Positions 15,869 to 22,961 of a DNA stretch of 36,537 nt are shown here, one piece after another. Every line of letters begins with the position of its first letter. The first letter of the stretch is position 1. Source of the stretch: Desulfovibrio sp. Huiquan2017 (GTDB lineage Bacteria; Desulfobacterota; Desulfovibrionia; Desulfovibrionales; Desulfovibrionaceae). A program made the translations under genes and the position numbers. The notes beneath the pieces are model-generated. The model was not told the DNA's origin. It searched no databases and worked only from the letters and a program-made list of their open reading frames with translations. Location: assembly GCF_017351175.1 (NCBI RefSeq), contig NZ_JAFMPN010000011.1, positions 138,101 through 174,637 on the forward strand. Reading direction: 5' to 3'.

Positions 15869-16680
15869 TCACTCCGGCCGGTTGCAAGCCGCGCCTGCAT
15901 GCCGCGGCGCAGCCTTGTCAGCATTTCCACGGTACCCTCCGCATCGTCGGGGAAGGCGCCGGGCTCCAGTTCAAGGGTAATGTATCCGGCGTAGCCCCGT
16001 TTGCCAAGGCGCTCAAGAAAGGCGTCCAGCGGCAACGCGCCCCGGCCCGGAGCGAGGTGTTCGGTATACCCCACGGCGTCGGAGAAATGGACGTTGCAGA
16101 GCAGGTCGGACGGCACCCTGTCAATGGCCTGGAGCACGTCGCGTCCCGACACGCCCATATGACAGACATCGAAGGTCAGGCCCACGTTCCTGTCGCGGCA
16201 TTGGGCCATGAGCTTGTCCAACGGGTCACGGCCGAAGGGCGACCCTTCGGCCCAGGGCATGTTCTCCAGCGAGAAACGGATGCGGCCCTTGGCGTCCAGG
16301 AGCAGCGGCAGGTCCACGGCCTTTTCGAACCAGCGGTTCTGGATCATGTTGGACAACCGCGAACCGGGCGGATGCATGACGATGTGATCCGCCTCGGGCA
16401 GGGAGTTGGCCAGGGCCGTGGTCGCCTTCCAGGCATTGAGATGCCCGCCCCAGGCCGCCCAGTCACGAAACGGTGCGTGCAGGCTGCGGATGGGCAGGAT
16501 GTCGTGAACCGCGCCCAGCCCGGCATCGGGCGTGAGCCCGGGCGAGTTCATGATCAGCTCCATGCCCGCAAATCCGGCCTCCCGGCCCATGCGCGCCACG
16601 AGCTTGAGCGGCAGGTGAAACAGACACCCCGCCGACAGCAAAATGTGTGGGCCGCCCCGGCCCGTTGCGGCTTCTCCCAT
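15865..16680 (-). CDS. Sugar phosphate isomerase/epimerase-like TIM-barrel protein
   Basis: A 271-residue member of the xylose isomerase-like/AP endonuclease 2 superfamily. Metal-binding positions typical of that barrel are visible: FSLENMPW (Glu), LTFDVCHMG (Asp and His), NVHFSD (His) and ITLELEPGAF (Glu). The RSLHAPF segment near the N-terminus is also typical. The start is placed at ATG 16680; its ribosome binding site is weak and the frame is open for 47 further codons, but the extension has no family character. It is coupled to the thioesterase gene by a 4-base overlap. The substrate is unknown. Confidence 0.78.
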   Translation of the reverse strand: MGEAATGRGGPHILLSAGCLFHLPLKLVARMGREAGFAGMELIMNSPGLTPDAGLGAVHDILPIRSLHAPFRDWAAWGGHLNAWKATTALANSLPEADHIVMHPPGSRLSNMIQNRWFEKAVDLPLLLDAKGRIRFSLENMPWAEGSPFGRDPLDKLMAQCRDRNVGLTFDVCHMGVSGRDVLQAIDRVPSDLLCNVHFSDAVGYTEHLAPGRGALPLDAFLERLGKRGYAGYITLELEPGAFPDDAEGTVEMLTRLRRGMQARLATGRSE

Positions 16681-16920
16681 GCCTGCACCATACGGTCCGG
16701 CCCGGTCCAGGCAACAGCTAATCGGGGAAGGGTGCAATTCGGCTGGTAAACGGCAGCCGGGCGCGAACGCGCCGAACAAAGGCCGCCGTGCGGTTTCCCG
16801 CCGATCGACGCCACGGCGCACGGACCGGAGCCGGGTTGGCGAGCGAAAAACCGCCCAACAAATGGAAGCATCTATTTTATTGAATATAAAACAGAAAAGG
16901 CGGACGATAACCTATCGACA

Positions 16921-17331
16921 TCACGCCTTCGGGGACTTCTCGATGAGGTCGACCAAGACCAGAGCCCAGGCGATGTCGCGCTTGTTGTCCTCGGTCATGA
17001 CGTCCAAGAGCCACTCCTTGAGCGGTTTGATCGCCGCCTTAAGGCGCGCCGAACCCCGGTCCGCCACATGATAGGCCGCGTCCAGGGCGTCCAGGCACAG
17101 GGTGTCGAACGCTTCCCCGAACCCGTCCGCATACCCGACCACGCGCAACGAGGCGTGGTAGGCCGCGATCTCCCGGACCTTCAGCAGCCCGAACACCACC
17201 GCCTCCACTTGCCTGTAATCCCGGCCCCATATATCCGCGCCCCGGATCTCCGGGCGCGGCGGAACGGCCCTGCGCTCCCCGCGCCGGTCCAGTGTCCGCC
17301 GGAATTCATCCAAGGCTACCACATTGCCCAT
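16921..17331 (-). CDS. Hypothetical protein, helical, 136 residues
   Basis: No family recognised. The product is soluble, mostly helical by composition, with a basic N-terminal third (DEFRRTLDRRGERR) and alternating acidic/hydrophobic helices after residue 45. There is no signal peptide, membrane segment or obvious motif. AGGAG at about 17338-17342 sets ATG 17331; a longer frame to 17514 is open but crosses the divergent gene's leader. The upstream-facing gap 16681-16920 contains an AT-rich patch (about 16865-16895) without a clear promoter. Confidence 0.55.
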   Translation of the reverse strand: MGNVVALDEFRRTLDRRGERRAVPPRPEIRGADIWGRDYRQVEAVVFGLLKVREIAAYHASLRVVGYADGFGEAFDTLCLDALDAAYHVADRGSARLKAAIKPLKEWLLDVMTEDNKRDIAWALVLVDLIEKSPKA

Positions 17332-17512
17332 TGTCCGCTCCTCGCTCCAATCATCGTCCCTTCTTTTCGGCCGTTTTCCCGATTCCTTAAGGCCCCTCTT
17401 CACGGTTTCGCCGGAGCGGCGGCATGGGCGGACCGCCGGGGCCCATACCGGCCGATTCGCATCGCCGCCACAGGCCCCTTGACGCGGACGCGCCCAGGGG
17501 TGAGAAGAAAGC

Positions 17513-18595
17513 ATGTTGCTGGATGTGCCCTTTTTGCCCCGCGACGATTACGTCACCTTCCTGCGCGAGCGGTCCGACCGGCTCGCCTCGGTCCATTTCT
17601 CGTTGCACGACCCGCGCGTGCCCAACGCCCGCCAACGGCTCGGCGCGGCTGGCGCGATACCGGATGCAACGGCGGACGTCGAAACGGTCATCCGGGGGTT
17701 GAACCGGCTGCCGGGCGTGGACCGGTTCCTGCTCATGAATGGACGGATGCACCGGCCGGAGCGGTATTTCGACCAGGCGGGCCTGCACCGGACCGCCGAT
17801 CTTCTGGAACGGCTGGCCGACGAGGCCGGGCTGACCGGAGTGGTTTTCGCGGACGGATATTATCTCCAGGCGTTGTCCGACGCCCGGCCCGAGGTGTGCG
17901 AACGGCTGGAGGCGGTGCCGAGCGTCAACGCCATGCCGGACACGCCCGCCCGGGTCTTCGCCCTGCTGGATCTGATCGCGGAGACGGCGTTTCGCCCGCC
18001 GTCGCGGCTGGTGGCGGATCGGGCCCTGAACCGCGATCCCGAGGGGCTGGCCGCGCTGGCCCACGGGCTGCGCTCCCGGCATGTGGACATCCGCCTGTTT
18101 CTCCTGGCCAACGAGGGCTGCCTGCACCAATGCCCGTACAAGCCCGCGCACGACGCCCACGTGGCCCTGGTGGTGGAAGGGTTGTGCGGAGACCGGACCT
18201 TCGCCCTGAACCGGGACCTGGGCTGCGTGCGGCGCATGCTGGAGGAGCCGGGGCACATGCTCGCCTCGCCGTTCATCCGGCCCGAAGACGCGGGCCGCTA
18301 TGAGGGGCTCGCCCACGGGCTCAAACTCTGCGGGCGCAACCGGGGCGCGGATTTTCTCCTGCGCGCGGTGGCGGCCTACGTGGAGGAGCAGTACGCGGGC
18401 AACCTCCTGGACCTGATGGACGCCATGGGCGACCTGGCCGAGCGGGTGCACATCCCCAACCACGGCCTTCCCGCCGATTTTTTCGAGCAGGTCACGGCCT
18501 GCGACAAGGCCTGCCGGGCCTGCGGCCTGTGCGCGGCCCTGGCAAGGCGCATCGTGGAGCGCACGGACCCCGGCCTGCCCGGGTTCCGGCCCTGA
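17513..18595 (+). CDS. Peptidase U32-like protein with Fe-S-type cysteine motifs
   Basis: A 360-residue protein. The C-terminal two thirds resemble the U32 family: LLANEGCLHQCPYKPAHDAH (198-216, Cys203 and Cys207), Cys238, and SPFIRPEDAGRYEGLAHGLKLCGRNR (252-277), the family's I-P-x-L-x-Y...K-x-x-GR pattern. U32 members such as UbiU/UbiV and RlhA act in hydroxylation or RNA modification and several carry a 4Fe-4S cluster. An extra C-terminal cluster CDKACRACGLC (C330, C334, C337, C340) looks ferredoxin-like. Possible two-cluster enzyme; substrate unknown. It lies divergent from the hypothetical gene at 16921-17331, with AGAAG upstream of ATG 17513. Confidence 0.6.
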   Translation: MLLDVPFLPRDDYVTFLRERSDRLASVHFSLHDPRVPNARQRLGAAGAIPDATADVETVIRGLNRLPGVDRFLLMNGRMHRPERYFDQAGLHRTADLLERLADEAGLTGVVFADGYYLQALSDARPEVCERLEAVPSVNAMPDTPARVFALLDLIAETAFRPPSRLVADRALNRDPEGLAALAHGLRSRHVDIRLFLLANEGCLHQCPYKPAHDAHVALVVEGLCGDRTFALNRDLGCVRRMLEEPGHMLASPFIRPEDAGRYEGLAHGLKLCGRNRGADFLLRAVAAYVEEQYAGNLLDLMDAMGDLAERVHIPNHGLPADFFEQVTACDKACRACGLCAALARRIVERTDPGLPGFRP

Positions 18596-18659
18596 CCATC
18601 GCCATTTACCCCGGCCCGCCGTCAGCGGCGGCCGCAACGCATCATAAGGAGTTCCCGGC

Positions 18660-19238
18660 ATGAAGAAATCCCTTGGTCCCAATACCCTGGCCCAGCCCAC
18701 CCCCGTCTGGGCCGTGGGGTCCTACGACGAAAACGGCAAGCCCGACGCCATGATCGCGGCCTGGGGCGGCATCTGCGGCTCGGACCCGGCCTGCCTGACC
18801 GTATCCGTGCGCCCGTCGCGCCACACCTATGCGGGCATCATGAAGCATAAGGCGTTCACCGTGTCCGTGAGTTCGGTGGCGGTGGCGGCCGAGGCGGACT
18901 TCCTGGGCATGGTCTCGGGCGGCAAGGTGGACAAGTTCGCGGTCACCGGCCTGACCCCGGTCAAGGGCGAGTTCGTGGACGCGCCGTACATCGAGGAATT
19001 TCCCCTGGTCATCGAGTGCGAGTTGAAGGAGACCGTGGACCTGAACGCGCACGTCATGTTCGTGGGCGAGATCAAGGATGTGAAGTGCGACGAGGACAAG
19101 CTGGCGGACGGCAAGTACCCGGACCCGGAAAAAATCCTGCCGCTGATCTTTTCCCCCGGCACGCGCGCCTACCACACCGTGGGCGAAAGGATCGGCCGGG
19201 GATTCGACATGGGCCAAAAATACCTGAAGAAGGATTAA
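18660..19238 (+). CDS. Flavin reductase family protein (FMN-binding split barrel)
   Basis: A 192-residue protein of the flavin reductase/flavoredoxin-like family that binds FMN and transfers electrons from NAD(P)H or other donors. Features: PTPVWAVGSYDENGKPDAMIAAWGG (13-37), the core strand-loop with the glycine-rich flavin contact; CLTVSVRPSRHTYAGI (45-60), with the SxR-T phosphate contact; and FAVTGL near 93-98. AAGGAG at 18646-18651 fits ATG 18660. The NlpC/P60 gene starts 4 bases after the stop, so the genes are co-transcribed. Flavoredoxin-type proteins are common in Desulfovibrio and linked to electron transfer in sulfur metabolism; that role is not proven here. Confidence 0.85.
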   Translation: MKKSLGPNTLAQPTPVWAVGSYDENGKPDAMIAAWGGICGSDPACLTVSVRPSRHTYAGIMKHKAFTVSVSSVAVAAEADFLGMVSGGKVDKFAVTGLTPVKGEFVDAPYIEEFPLVIECELKETVDLNAHVMFVGEIKDVKCDEDKLADGKYPDPEKILPLIFSPGTRAYHTVGERIGRGFDMGQKYLKKD

Positions 19239-19242
19239 CGCC

Positions 19243-20577
19243 ATGCGCCGCCCTGGCCTCTTCCCGCCGTTCCTGGCGACGCTGCTCGCCGCCCTGCTCC
19301 TTTTGGGAGCGGGGTGCGCGGTGCGGCGGGCGGAAACCGTGGCCCTGCCGCTGGCCCAGGACGCCGGCGCGTATCACGGGCTGCCCGGGGACGCGCAGCT
19401 CATGAGCCCGGCGATCCAGGCGGCGGCCTGGTCGGACTTCCTCACGCGCCACTTCGACCCATGGGATCGGCCCCGGCCCGAATACCCGGCGGAAAAGGTC
19501 TTCCGGGCTCTGGACCGCCTGGCGAACCGGGCGCTCTACGGAGAAAACACGCTCGCGCGCGATCCGGCCTGGCTGGAGGGCCTGGCCCGGGCTTCGCGGG
19601 TGAACGAATATCCGAGCCTGAACCAGCGGGCGGTGGCCGTGAGCAACACGGCCATGCGGGTCCTGCCCACGGACAAGCCCGCCTTTTACGATCCCCGGCA
19701 GGCGGGCGAAGGCTTCCCCTTCGACTATGTGCAGAATTCCCTGGTCCTGGCCGGAACGCCGTTGCTGGCCACCCATGAAAGCGCGGACCGCGCCTGGATA
19801 TTGGTCGAATCGCGCTTCGCCTTCGGCTGGGTGCGGGCCTCGGACATCGCCTGGGTGGACGACGGATTCGCTCAACGGTTCCGGACCGGCGCATACGCCG
19901 CCGTGGTCCGGGACGGGGTCCCCCTGGTGGACCGGGACGGCGTATTCCGCTGCATGGGGACCATCGGCACCCTGCTGCCCATGGGCAAAGAGCCCCGGGG
20001 CGACGGGCTGACGGTCCTGGTCCCGGCCCGGGACGACCGGGGTCGGGCGGTGATCAAACTCGCCCGCATCGCGCCCGGGGACGCCGAGCCCGCGCCGCTT
20101 GCGCCCACACCGGACAATTTCGCCCGGCTGGCCGACCGCATGCTCGGCGAACCCTATGGATGGGGCGGCCTGTACGGAGACCGGGACTGCTCGGCCACGA
20201 CCATGGACCTGATGGCCGCGTTCGGCATCTTCCTGCCGCGCAATTCGAGCCAACAGGCCCGTATCGGATGGGTGGAGCCTCTGGACGGACGGGACGACGC
20301 GGCCAAGAAGGCGCTTCTCCTCGAAGAGGGTGTGCCGTTCCTGACCCTGGTGCGCAAGCCGGGACACATCATGCTCTACATCGGTTCGCGACGCGGCGAG
20401 CCCGTGGTCCTGCACACGGCCTGGGGCCTCAAAACACGGCGTGGCGGAATCGAAGGACGGGCGGTTCTCGGCCGGACCGTGATCACCACCCTGGAGCCGG
20501 GACAAGACCTCCGCCATCTGGCCCGGCCCGACGGCGTGCTCCTGCACTCGGTCCGTTCCATCAACACCCTGCCCTGA
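19243..20577 (+). CDS. SH3b-NlpC/P60 peptidoglycan endopeptidase lipoprotein
   Basis: A 444-residue cell-wall hydrolase that cleaves gamma-D-glutamyl-L-diamino acid bonds of the stem peptide. It starts with a lipoprotein-like signal (MRRPG, hydrophobic run, LLGAGC with Cys25). The order is an N-terminal stabilising helical region (about 50-115), two SH3b-type barrels (about 120-275), and the NlpC/P60 catalytic domain (about 290-440). The catalytic triad is visible: Cys316 (GDRDCSATT), His375 (KPGHIMLYIG) and His391 (VLHTAWG). The layout matches the Desulfovibrio vulgaris DVU_0896 type, whose structure is known. It is translationally close (4 bases) to the flavin reductase gene. A recycling or cell-wall maintenance role is likely. 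Confidence 0.88.
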   Translation: MRRPGLFPPFLATLLAALLLLGAGCAVRRAETVALPLAQDAGAYHGLPGDAQLMSPAIQAAAWSDFLTRHFDPWDRPRPEYPAEKVFRALDRLANRALYGENTLARDPAWLEGLARASRVNEYPSLNQRAVAVSNTAMRVLPTDKPAFYDPRQAGEGFPFDYVQNSLVLAGTPLLATHESADRAWILVESRFAFGWVRASDIAWVDDGFAQRFRTGAYAAVVRDGVPLVDRDGVFRCMGTIGTLLPMGKEPRGDGLTVLVPARDDRGRAVIKLARIAPGDAEPAPLAPTPDNFARLADRMLGEPYGWGGLYGDRDCSATTMDLMAAFGIFLPRNSSQQARIGWVEPLDGRDDAAKKALLLEEGVPFLTLVRKPGHIMLYIGSRRGEPVVLHTAWGLKTRRGGIEGRAVLGRTVITTLEPGQDLRHLARPDGVLLHSVRSINTLP

Positions 20578-20681
20578 CCGTTTTTTGACGTGGCCCGGTT
20601 CGGCGGAGAAAGCGGGCCGCGCAACAACCTGATTTCCCATGCCTTGCCCCGGACGGGAACGGGCCATGCATCGCCCGTCGC

Positions 20682-21434
20682 ATGTACGACGCGAAATTCC
20701 GCAATCTCCTGATCCTGGCGGCGGCCACGATCCTGCCAGGCTGCCTGGCCGTCAACGCGGCCCTGGGCGTGCTCGGCGCCGTGGGACCGCCCGCAGCGCA
20801 ATTGGCCGGGGCGGCCTATACAGTGGCCGAATACTCCTATGAATACGGAGCCCGTGGGCGTACCCCGGACGAGGTCTTTCTGGCCAAGTTCGACTGGCTC
20901 CGGAAGGATGTGAAAGAGCCCGATCCGGCCGCCTTCGCCGGGGCTCTGCGGCGCACGGTGGCCCCCCAGAAGGCGATGAACGCGCACCCCCCGGCACTGG
21001 TGGCCCAAGTGGCTTCCACGCCCGCACCGGCACCCCGCGCCACACGACGGCCCGCCGCAGCCGGACGGCATGCGCCCGTAGTCCCGGCCCGCGACAGGGT
21101 CACCGCCCCGGTGCGGAAGGCTTCCACGCCGCGCCGGGCGCTCCCGGTCCATACCTACGCGGCATACACCCCGGACCCGCTGCTCGTGCGTCTCGACCGC
21201 CTGGAGAACGGGCTAGCCCAGGCCGAACGCCTCTATCTCTCTGCGGAGAGGGGTGGCCTGCGCCTGTCCGTGCCGCCATGCGACGGCGACCCGTGCGCCC
21301 AGGGGGTGAACGGGGGCAGTTCCCTGCGCCTGCCGGTCATGCGCACCGCGCCCGCCGCGTTCCCCCCACCGCCCGCGTCCGGGCGCGAACCGGGTCAATC
21401 CGCGCCTCCGTCCCCCCGTTCCCTGAACACGTAG
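20682..21434 (+). CDS. Putative lipoprotein with Pro/Ala-rich linker
   Basis: A 250-residue protein of unknown function. The signal ends ILPGC, with Cys21 the probable lipidation site. Residues 22-85 form a hydrophobic then mixed region (YTVAEYSYEYGARGRTPDEVF), typical of small Desulfovibrio lipoproteins. Residues 105-160 are Pro/Ala/Arg-rich and probably extended, and the C-terminal region (190-250) is again Pro-rich. No clean ribosome binding site precedes ATG 20682. Its 3' end overlaps the convergent HTH gene by 40 bases. It may be host DNA at the border of the second phage fragment. Confidence 0.6.
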   Translation: MYDAKFRNLLILAAATILPGCLAVNAALGVLGAVGPPAAQLAGAAYTVAEYSYEYGARGRTPDEVFLAKFDWLRKDVKEPDPAAFAGALRRTVAPQKAMNAHPPALVAQVASTPAPAPRATRRPAAAGRHAPVVPARDRVTAPVRKASTPRRALPVHTYAAYTPDPLLVRLDRLENGLAQAERLYLSAERGGLRLSVPPCDGDPCAQGVNGGSSLRLPVMRTAPAAFPPPPASGREPGQSAPPSPRSLNT

Positions 21435-21625
21435 TTGCTGATGTGCCGGTCGCGCTGCTCGCGGATCCACCTGTGCAGATCCTCGGGCAGGGCGCGCCAG
21501 GACCCCTTGTCGTCCCGCTTCCAGGCAGGCAACCCCTTGTCCCTGACCAACTCCGTGATGTTGCGCGGGTTCTCGCCCACGGCCTCGCAGATCTCCTTCG
21601 CCCCTTTCAGACAGATTTCCGACAT
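21395..21625 (-). CDS. Small excisionase-like HTH DNA-binding protein
   Basis: A 76-residue protein. Residues 7-55 (KGAKEICEAVGENPRNITELV, then GLPAWKRDDKGSWRALPEDLHRWI) look like the MerR/AlpA/excisionase type of winged helix used by phage and plasmid regulators. A purine-rich ribosome binding site (GGGGGGAG) precedes the ATG. It lies 15 bases downstream of the DUF5675 gene and is probably co-transcribed from the promoter at 22079-22108. The 3' end overlaps the lipoprotein gene by 40 bases. Role: probable regulator in the phage switch. Confidence 0.62.
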   Translation of the reverse strand: MSEICLKGAKEICEAVGENPRNITELVRDKGLPAWKRDDKGSWRALPEDLHRWIREQRDRHISNYVFRERGDGGAD

Positions 21626-21640
21626 GCTCCCCCCCGCGCC

Positions 21641-22036
21641 CTATTCCGCTATCTCGAACAAAAAGGATTGCTCCCCGCCGCAATGATCCAGAAACTCCCG
21701 GAATGCCGTGCGCGAATCGAGTACGCCGCGTTCCGGCCCCAGGCGGCCGAACCGGCTGCCGAGCAGGATACAGCCATGGGTGTCCCGGGCCACGTTGCCC
21801 TGATGAAACAGGATGGCCGTACGTCCCGGGACGTCGGCGACTTCGAAGGTCGGACCGAAAGTCGGCGAATCAACCCGGCGGCAAGTGTACGTCCCGGCCG
21901 GGATGCAGGACACGCCCACCCGGTTGCCGCGTTCGGGCGGCTCCAGGGTGACGCACTGGACCCGGCCGTCCAGGCGAAGCACGCCAAAGGTTCCGGCGTC
22001 ACTTTTTTCCAGTCGAACAACATCAATTTTCTTCAT
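21641..22036 (-). CDS. DUF5675 family phage protein
   Basis: A 131-residue protein found mostly in phage lysis regions. The family signature is present: CIPAGTYTC (44-52), FHQGN (77-81) and DTHGCILLG (85-93). The His78 and His87-Gly-Cys89 pattern recalls the catalytic HG...SHGC-I motif of L,D-transpeptidases, so a cell-wall activity is plausible but unproven. GGAG at 22044-22047 sets ATG 22036. It is transcribed away from the repressor, from a promoter overlapping the palindromic operator. Confidence 0.72.
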   Translation of the reverse strand: MKKIDVVRLEKSDAGTFGVLRLDGRVQCVTLEPPERGNRVGVSCIPAGTYTCRRVDSPTFGPTFEVADVPGRTAILFHQGNVARDTHGCILLGSRFGRLGPERGVLDSRTAFREFLDHCGGEQSFLFEIAE

Positions 22037-22078
22037 CTGTTACTCCATTTTTTGCTTTATGACCAAACTGCTAAATCT

Positions 22079-22108
22079 TGTATAGTCAGTTGTCTATTTG
22101 CTAGTCAA
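22079..22108 (-). promoter_or_regulatory. Promoter of the DUF5675-HTH unit
   Basis: On the minus strand, TTGACT (22108-22103) is followed after 18 bases by TATACA (22084-22079), 43 bases before the DUF5675 start. The -35 is inside the palindromic operator, so repressor binding would block it. Confidence 0.6.
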
Positions 22109-22109
22109 C
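22089..22109. promoter_or_regulatory. 21-bp palindromic operator
   Basis: GTTG-N-CTA-N5-TAG-N-CAAC: seven of the first eight bases of each arm are complementary about the centre at 22099. It overlaps the -35 of the leftward promoter and lies about 20 bases upstream of the repressor's own promoter. It is the likely binding site of the repressor encoded at 22190. Confidence 0.65.
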
Positions 22110-22128
22110 CAATTTCGGTATTTCTCTT

Positions 22129-22156
22129 TAGACATTTGCCAATTTTCATGTATAAG
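22129..22156 (+). promoter_or_regulatory. Promoter of the repressor gene
   Basis: TAGACA (22129-22134), 16 bases, TATAAG (22151-22156), 34 bases before the repressor ATG. Confidence 0.5.
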
Positions 22157-22189
22157 GGTGCACAACCATTACACAGGAAAGGGGAATAC

Positions 22190-22936
22190 ATGGGATTCAC
22201 CGACAATGTGCGCCAGGCGCTCCTCGACCGGATCGGACCGGGCAAGCGGTACCCCAACAACAAGCGGATGGCGGACGAACTCGGCGTCGATCCATCGCAA
22301 CTCAACCGATTTCTCAAGCGGGAACGCGGCCTGAACAGTGACTCGCTAGGACACATTCTGGACCGTGTGGGGGTAACCCTGACCTTCTGCGACGAACCAT
22401 CGGACACGGCCCGCGAAATCTGCTTCCGGGCCCCGGACAAGGGCCGGGCCGGGCCGGGCGCACCCGAACCCCGAGCCGACGACTACCTGGCCGTGCCCTT
22501 GGCGGACCCGGCCGTGGCCGCCTCGCCCGGACTCGTCCCCGAGCGGGACGTGGAAGGCTGGGTCCTGGTCTGGCGGCACCAGGAGTCCATCCGTTTCCGC
22601 TCCAACCTGGTGGCCGTGGAGATCCCGCCCGGAGAGCGGTCCATGGCGCCGACCCTGCACCCGGGGGACATCGTCCTGGTGGACCGTGACGACCGGGAGC
22701 CCAACGCGGCGGGCCGGATCATGCTCGTCCGCGAACCGGGCAAGGACGGCGCCGCATGCATCCGGCGGGTCGGCACCCGGCCGCTGGACGGCGACGTGGA
22801 GCTGATCTACTACTCGGACGACAGCCGCGAATACCCGCCCGCCACCTTCCGACTCGGCCGGGACTTCGGCGGCGACATCACCGGGGCCATCGGCGGCAAC
22901 GTGGTCTGGGCCTGGAGCGACATGACCCGGAAATAG
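22190..22936 (+). CDS. Phage repressor, HTH + S24 (LexA/CI-like) domain, degenerate dyad
   Basis: A 248-residue transcriptional repressor. The N-terminal DNA-binding domain (about 20-60) includes NKRMADELGVDPSQLNRFLKRERG, an XRE-type helix-turn-helix. The C-terminal S24 domain (about 135-245) contains the serine motif RSMAPTLHPGDIVLVDR with Ser151. In cleavable repressors the catalytic lysine sits in a V-K-R-(L/V) motif; the aligned site here reads I-R-R-V, with Arg192 in the lysine position. RecA-stimulated self-cleavage may therefore be lost. GGAAAGGGG upstream sets ATG 22190. The frame remains open far upstream, but that part is not family-like. Confidence 0.78.
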   Translation: MGFTDNVRQALLDRIGPGKRYPNNKRMADELGVDPSQLNRFLKRERGLNSDSLGHILDRVGVTLTFCDEPSDTAREICFRAPDKGRAGPGAPEPRADDYLAVPLADPAVAASPGLVPERDVEGWVLVWRHQESIRFRSNLVAVEIPPGERSMAPTLHPGDIVLVDRDDREPNAAGRIMLVREPGKDGAACIRRVGTRPLDGDVELIYYSDDSREYPPATFRLGRDFGGDITGAIGGNVVWAWSDMTRK

Positions 22937-22961
22937 TCATTTTTCGACACAAGGAGACCCG

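Larger units (their letters stand above)
21395..22936. mobile_element. Prophage remnant: repressor and DUF5675 block
   Basis: An HTH gene and a DUF5675 gene on the minus strand face a repressor gene on the plus strand across a 153-base AT-rich control region with a palindromic operator. This is the layout of a phage immunity switch, but no integrase, replication or structural genes adjoin it. It is probably a leftover of the same or a related phage as the block at 11631-14855, 6.5 kb away. No attachment sites were recognised. Confidence 0.6.

Noticed and set aside
16880..16912. A sigma-28-like box (TAAA ... GACGATAA) near 16890-16912
   Set aside because: The spacer is three bases too short and no plus-strand gene follows it.
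19072..20667. A 531-codon minus-strand frame opposite the NlpC/P60 gene
   Set aside because: The plus strand encodes a complete catalytic triad and domain order; the minus frame has no motif.
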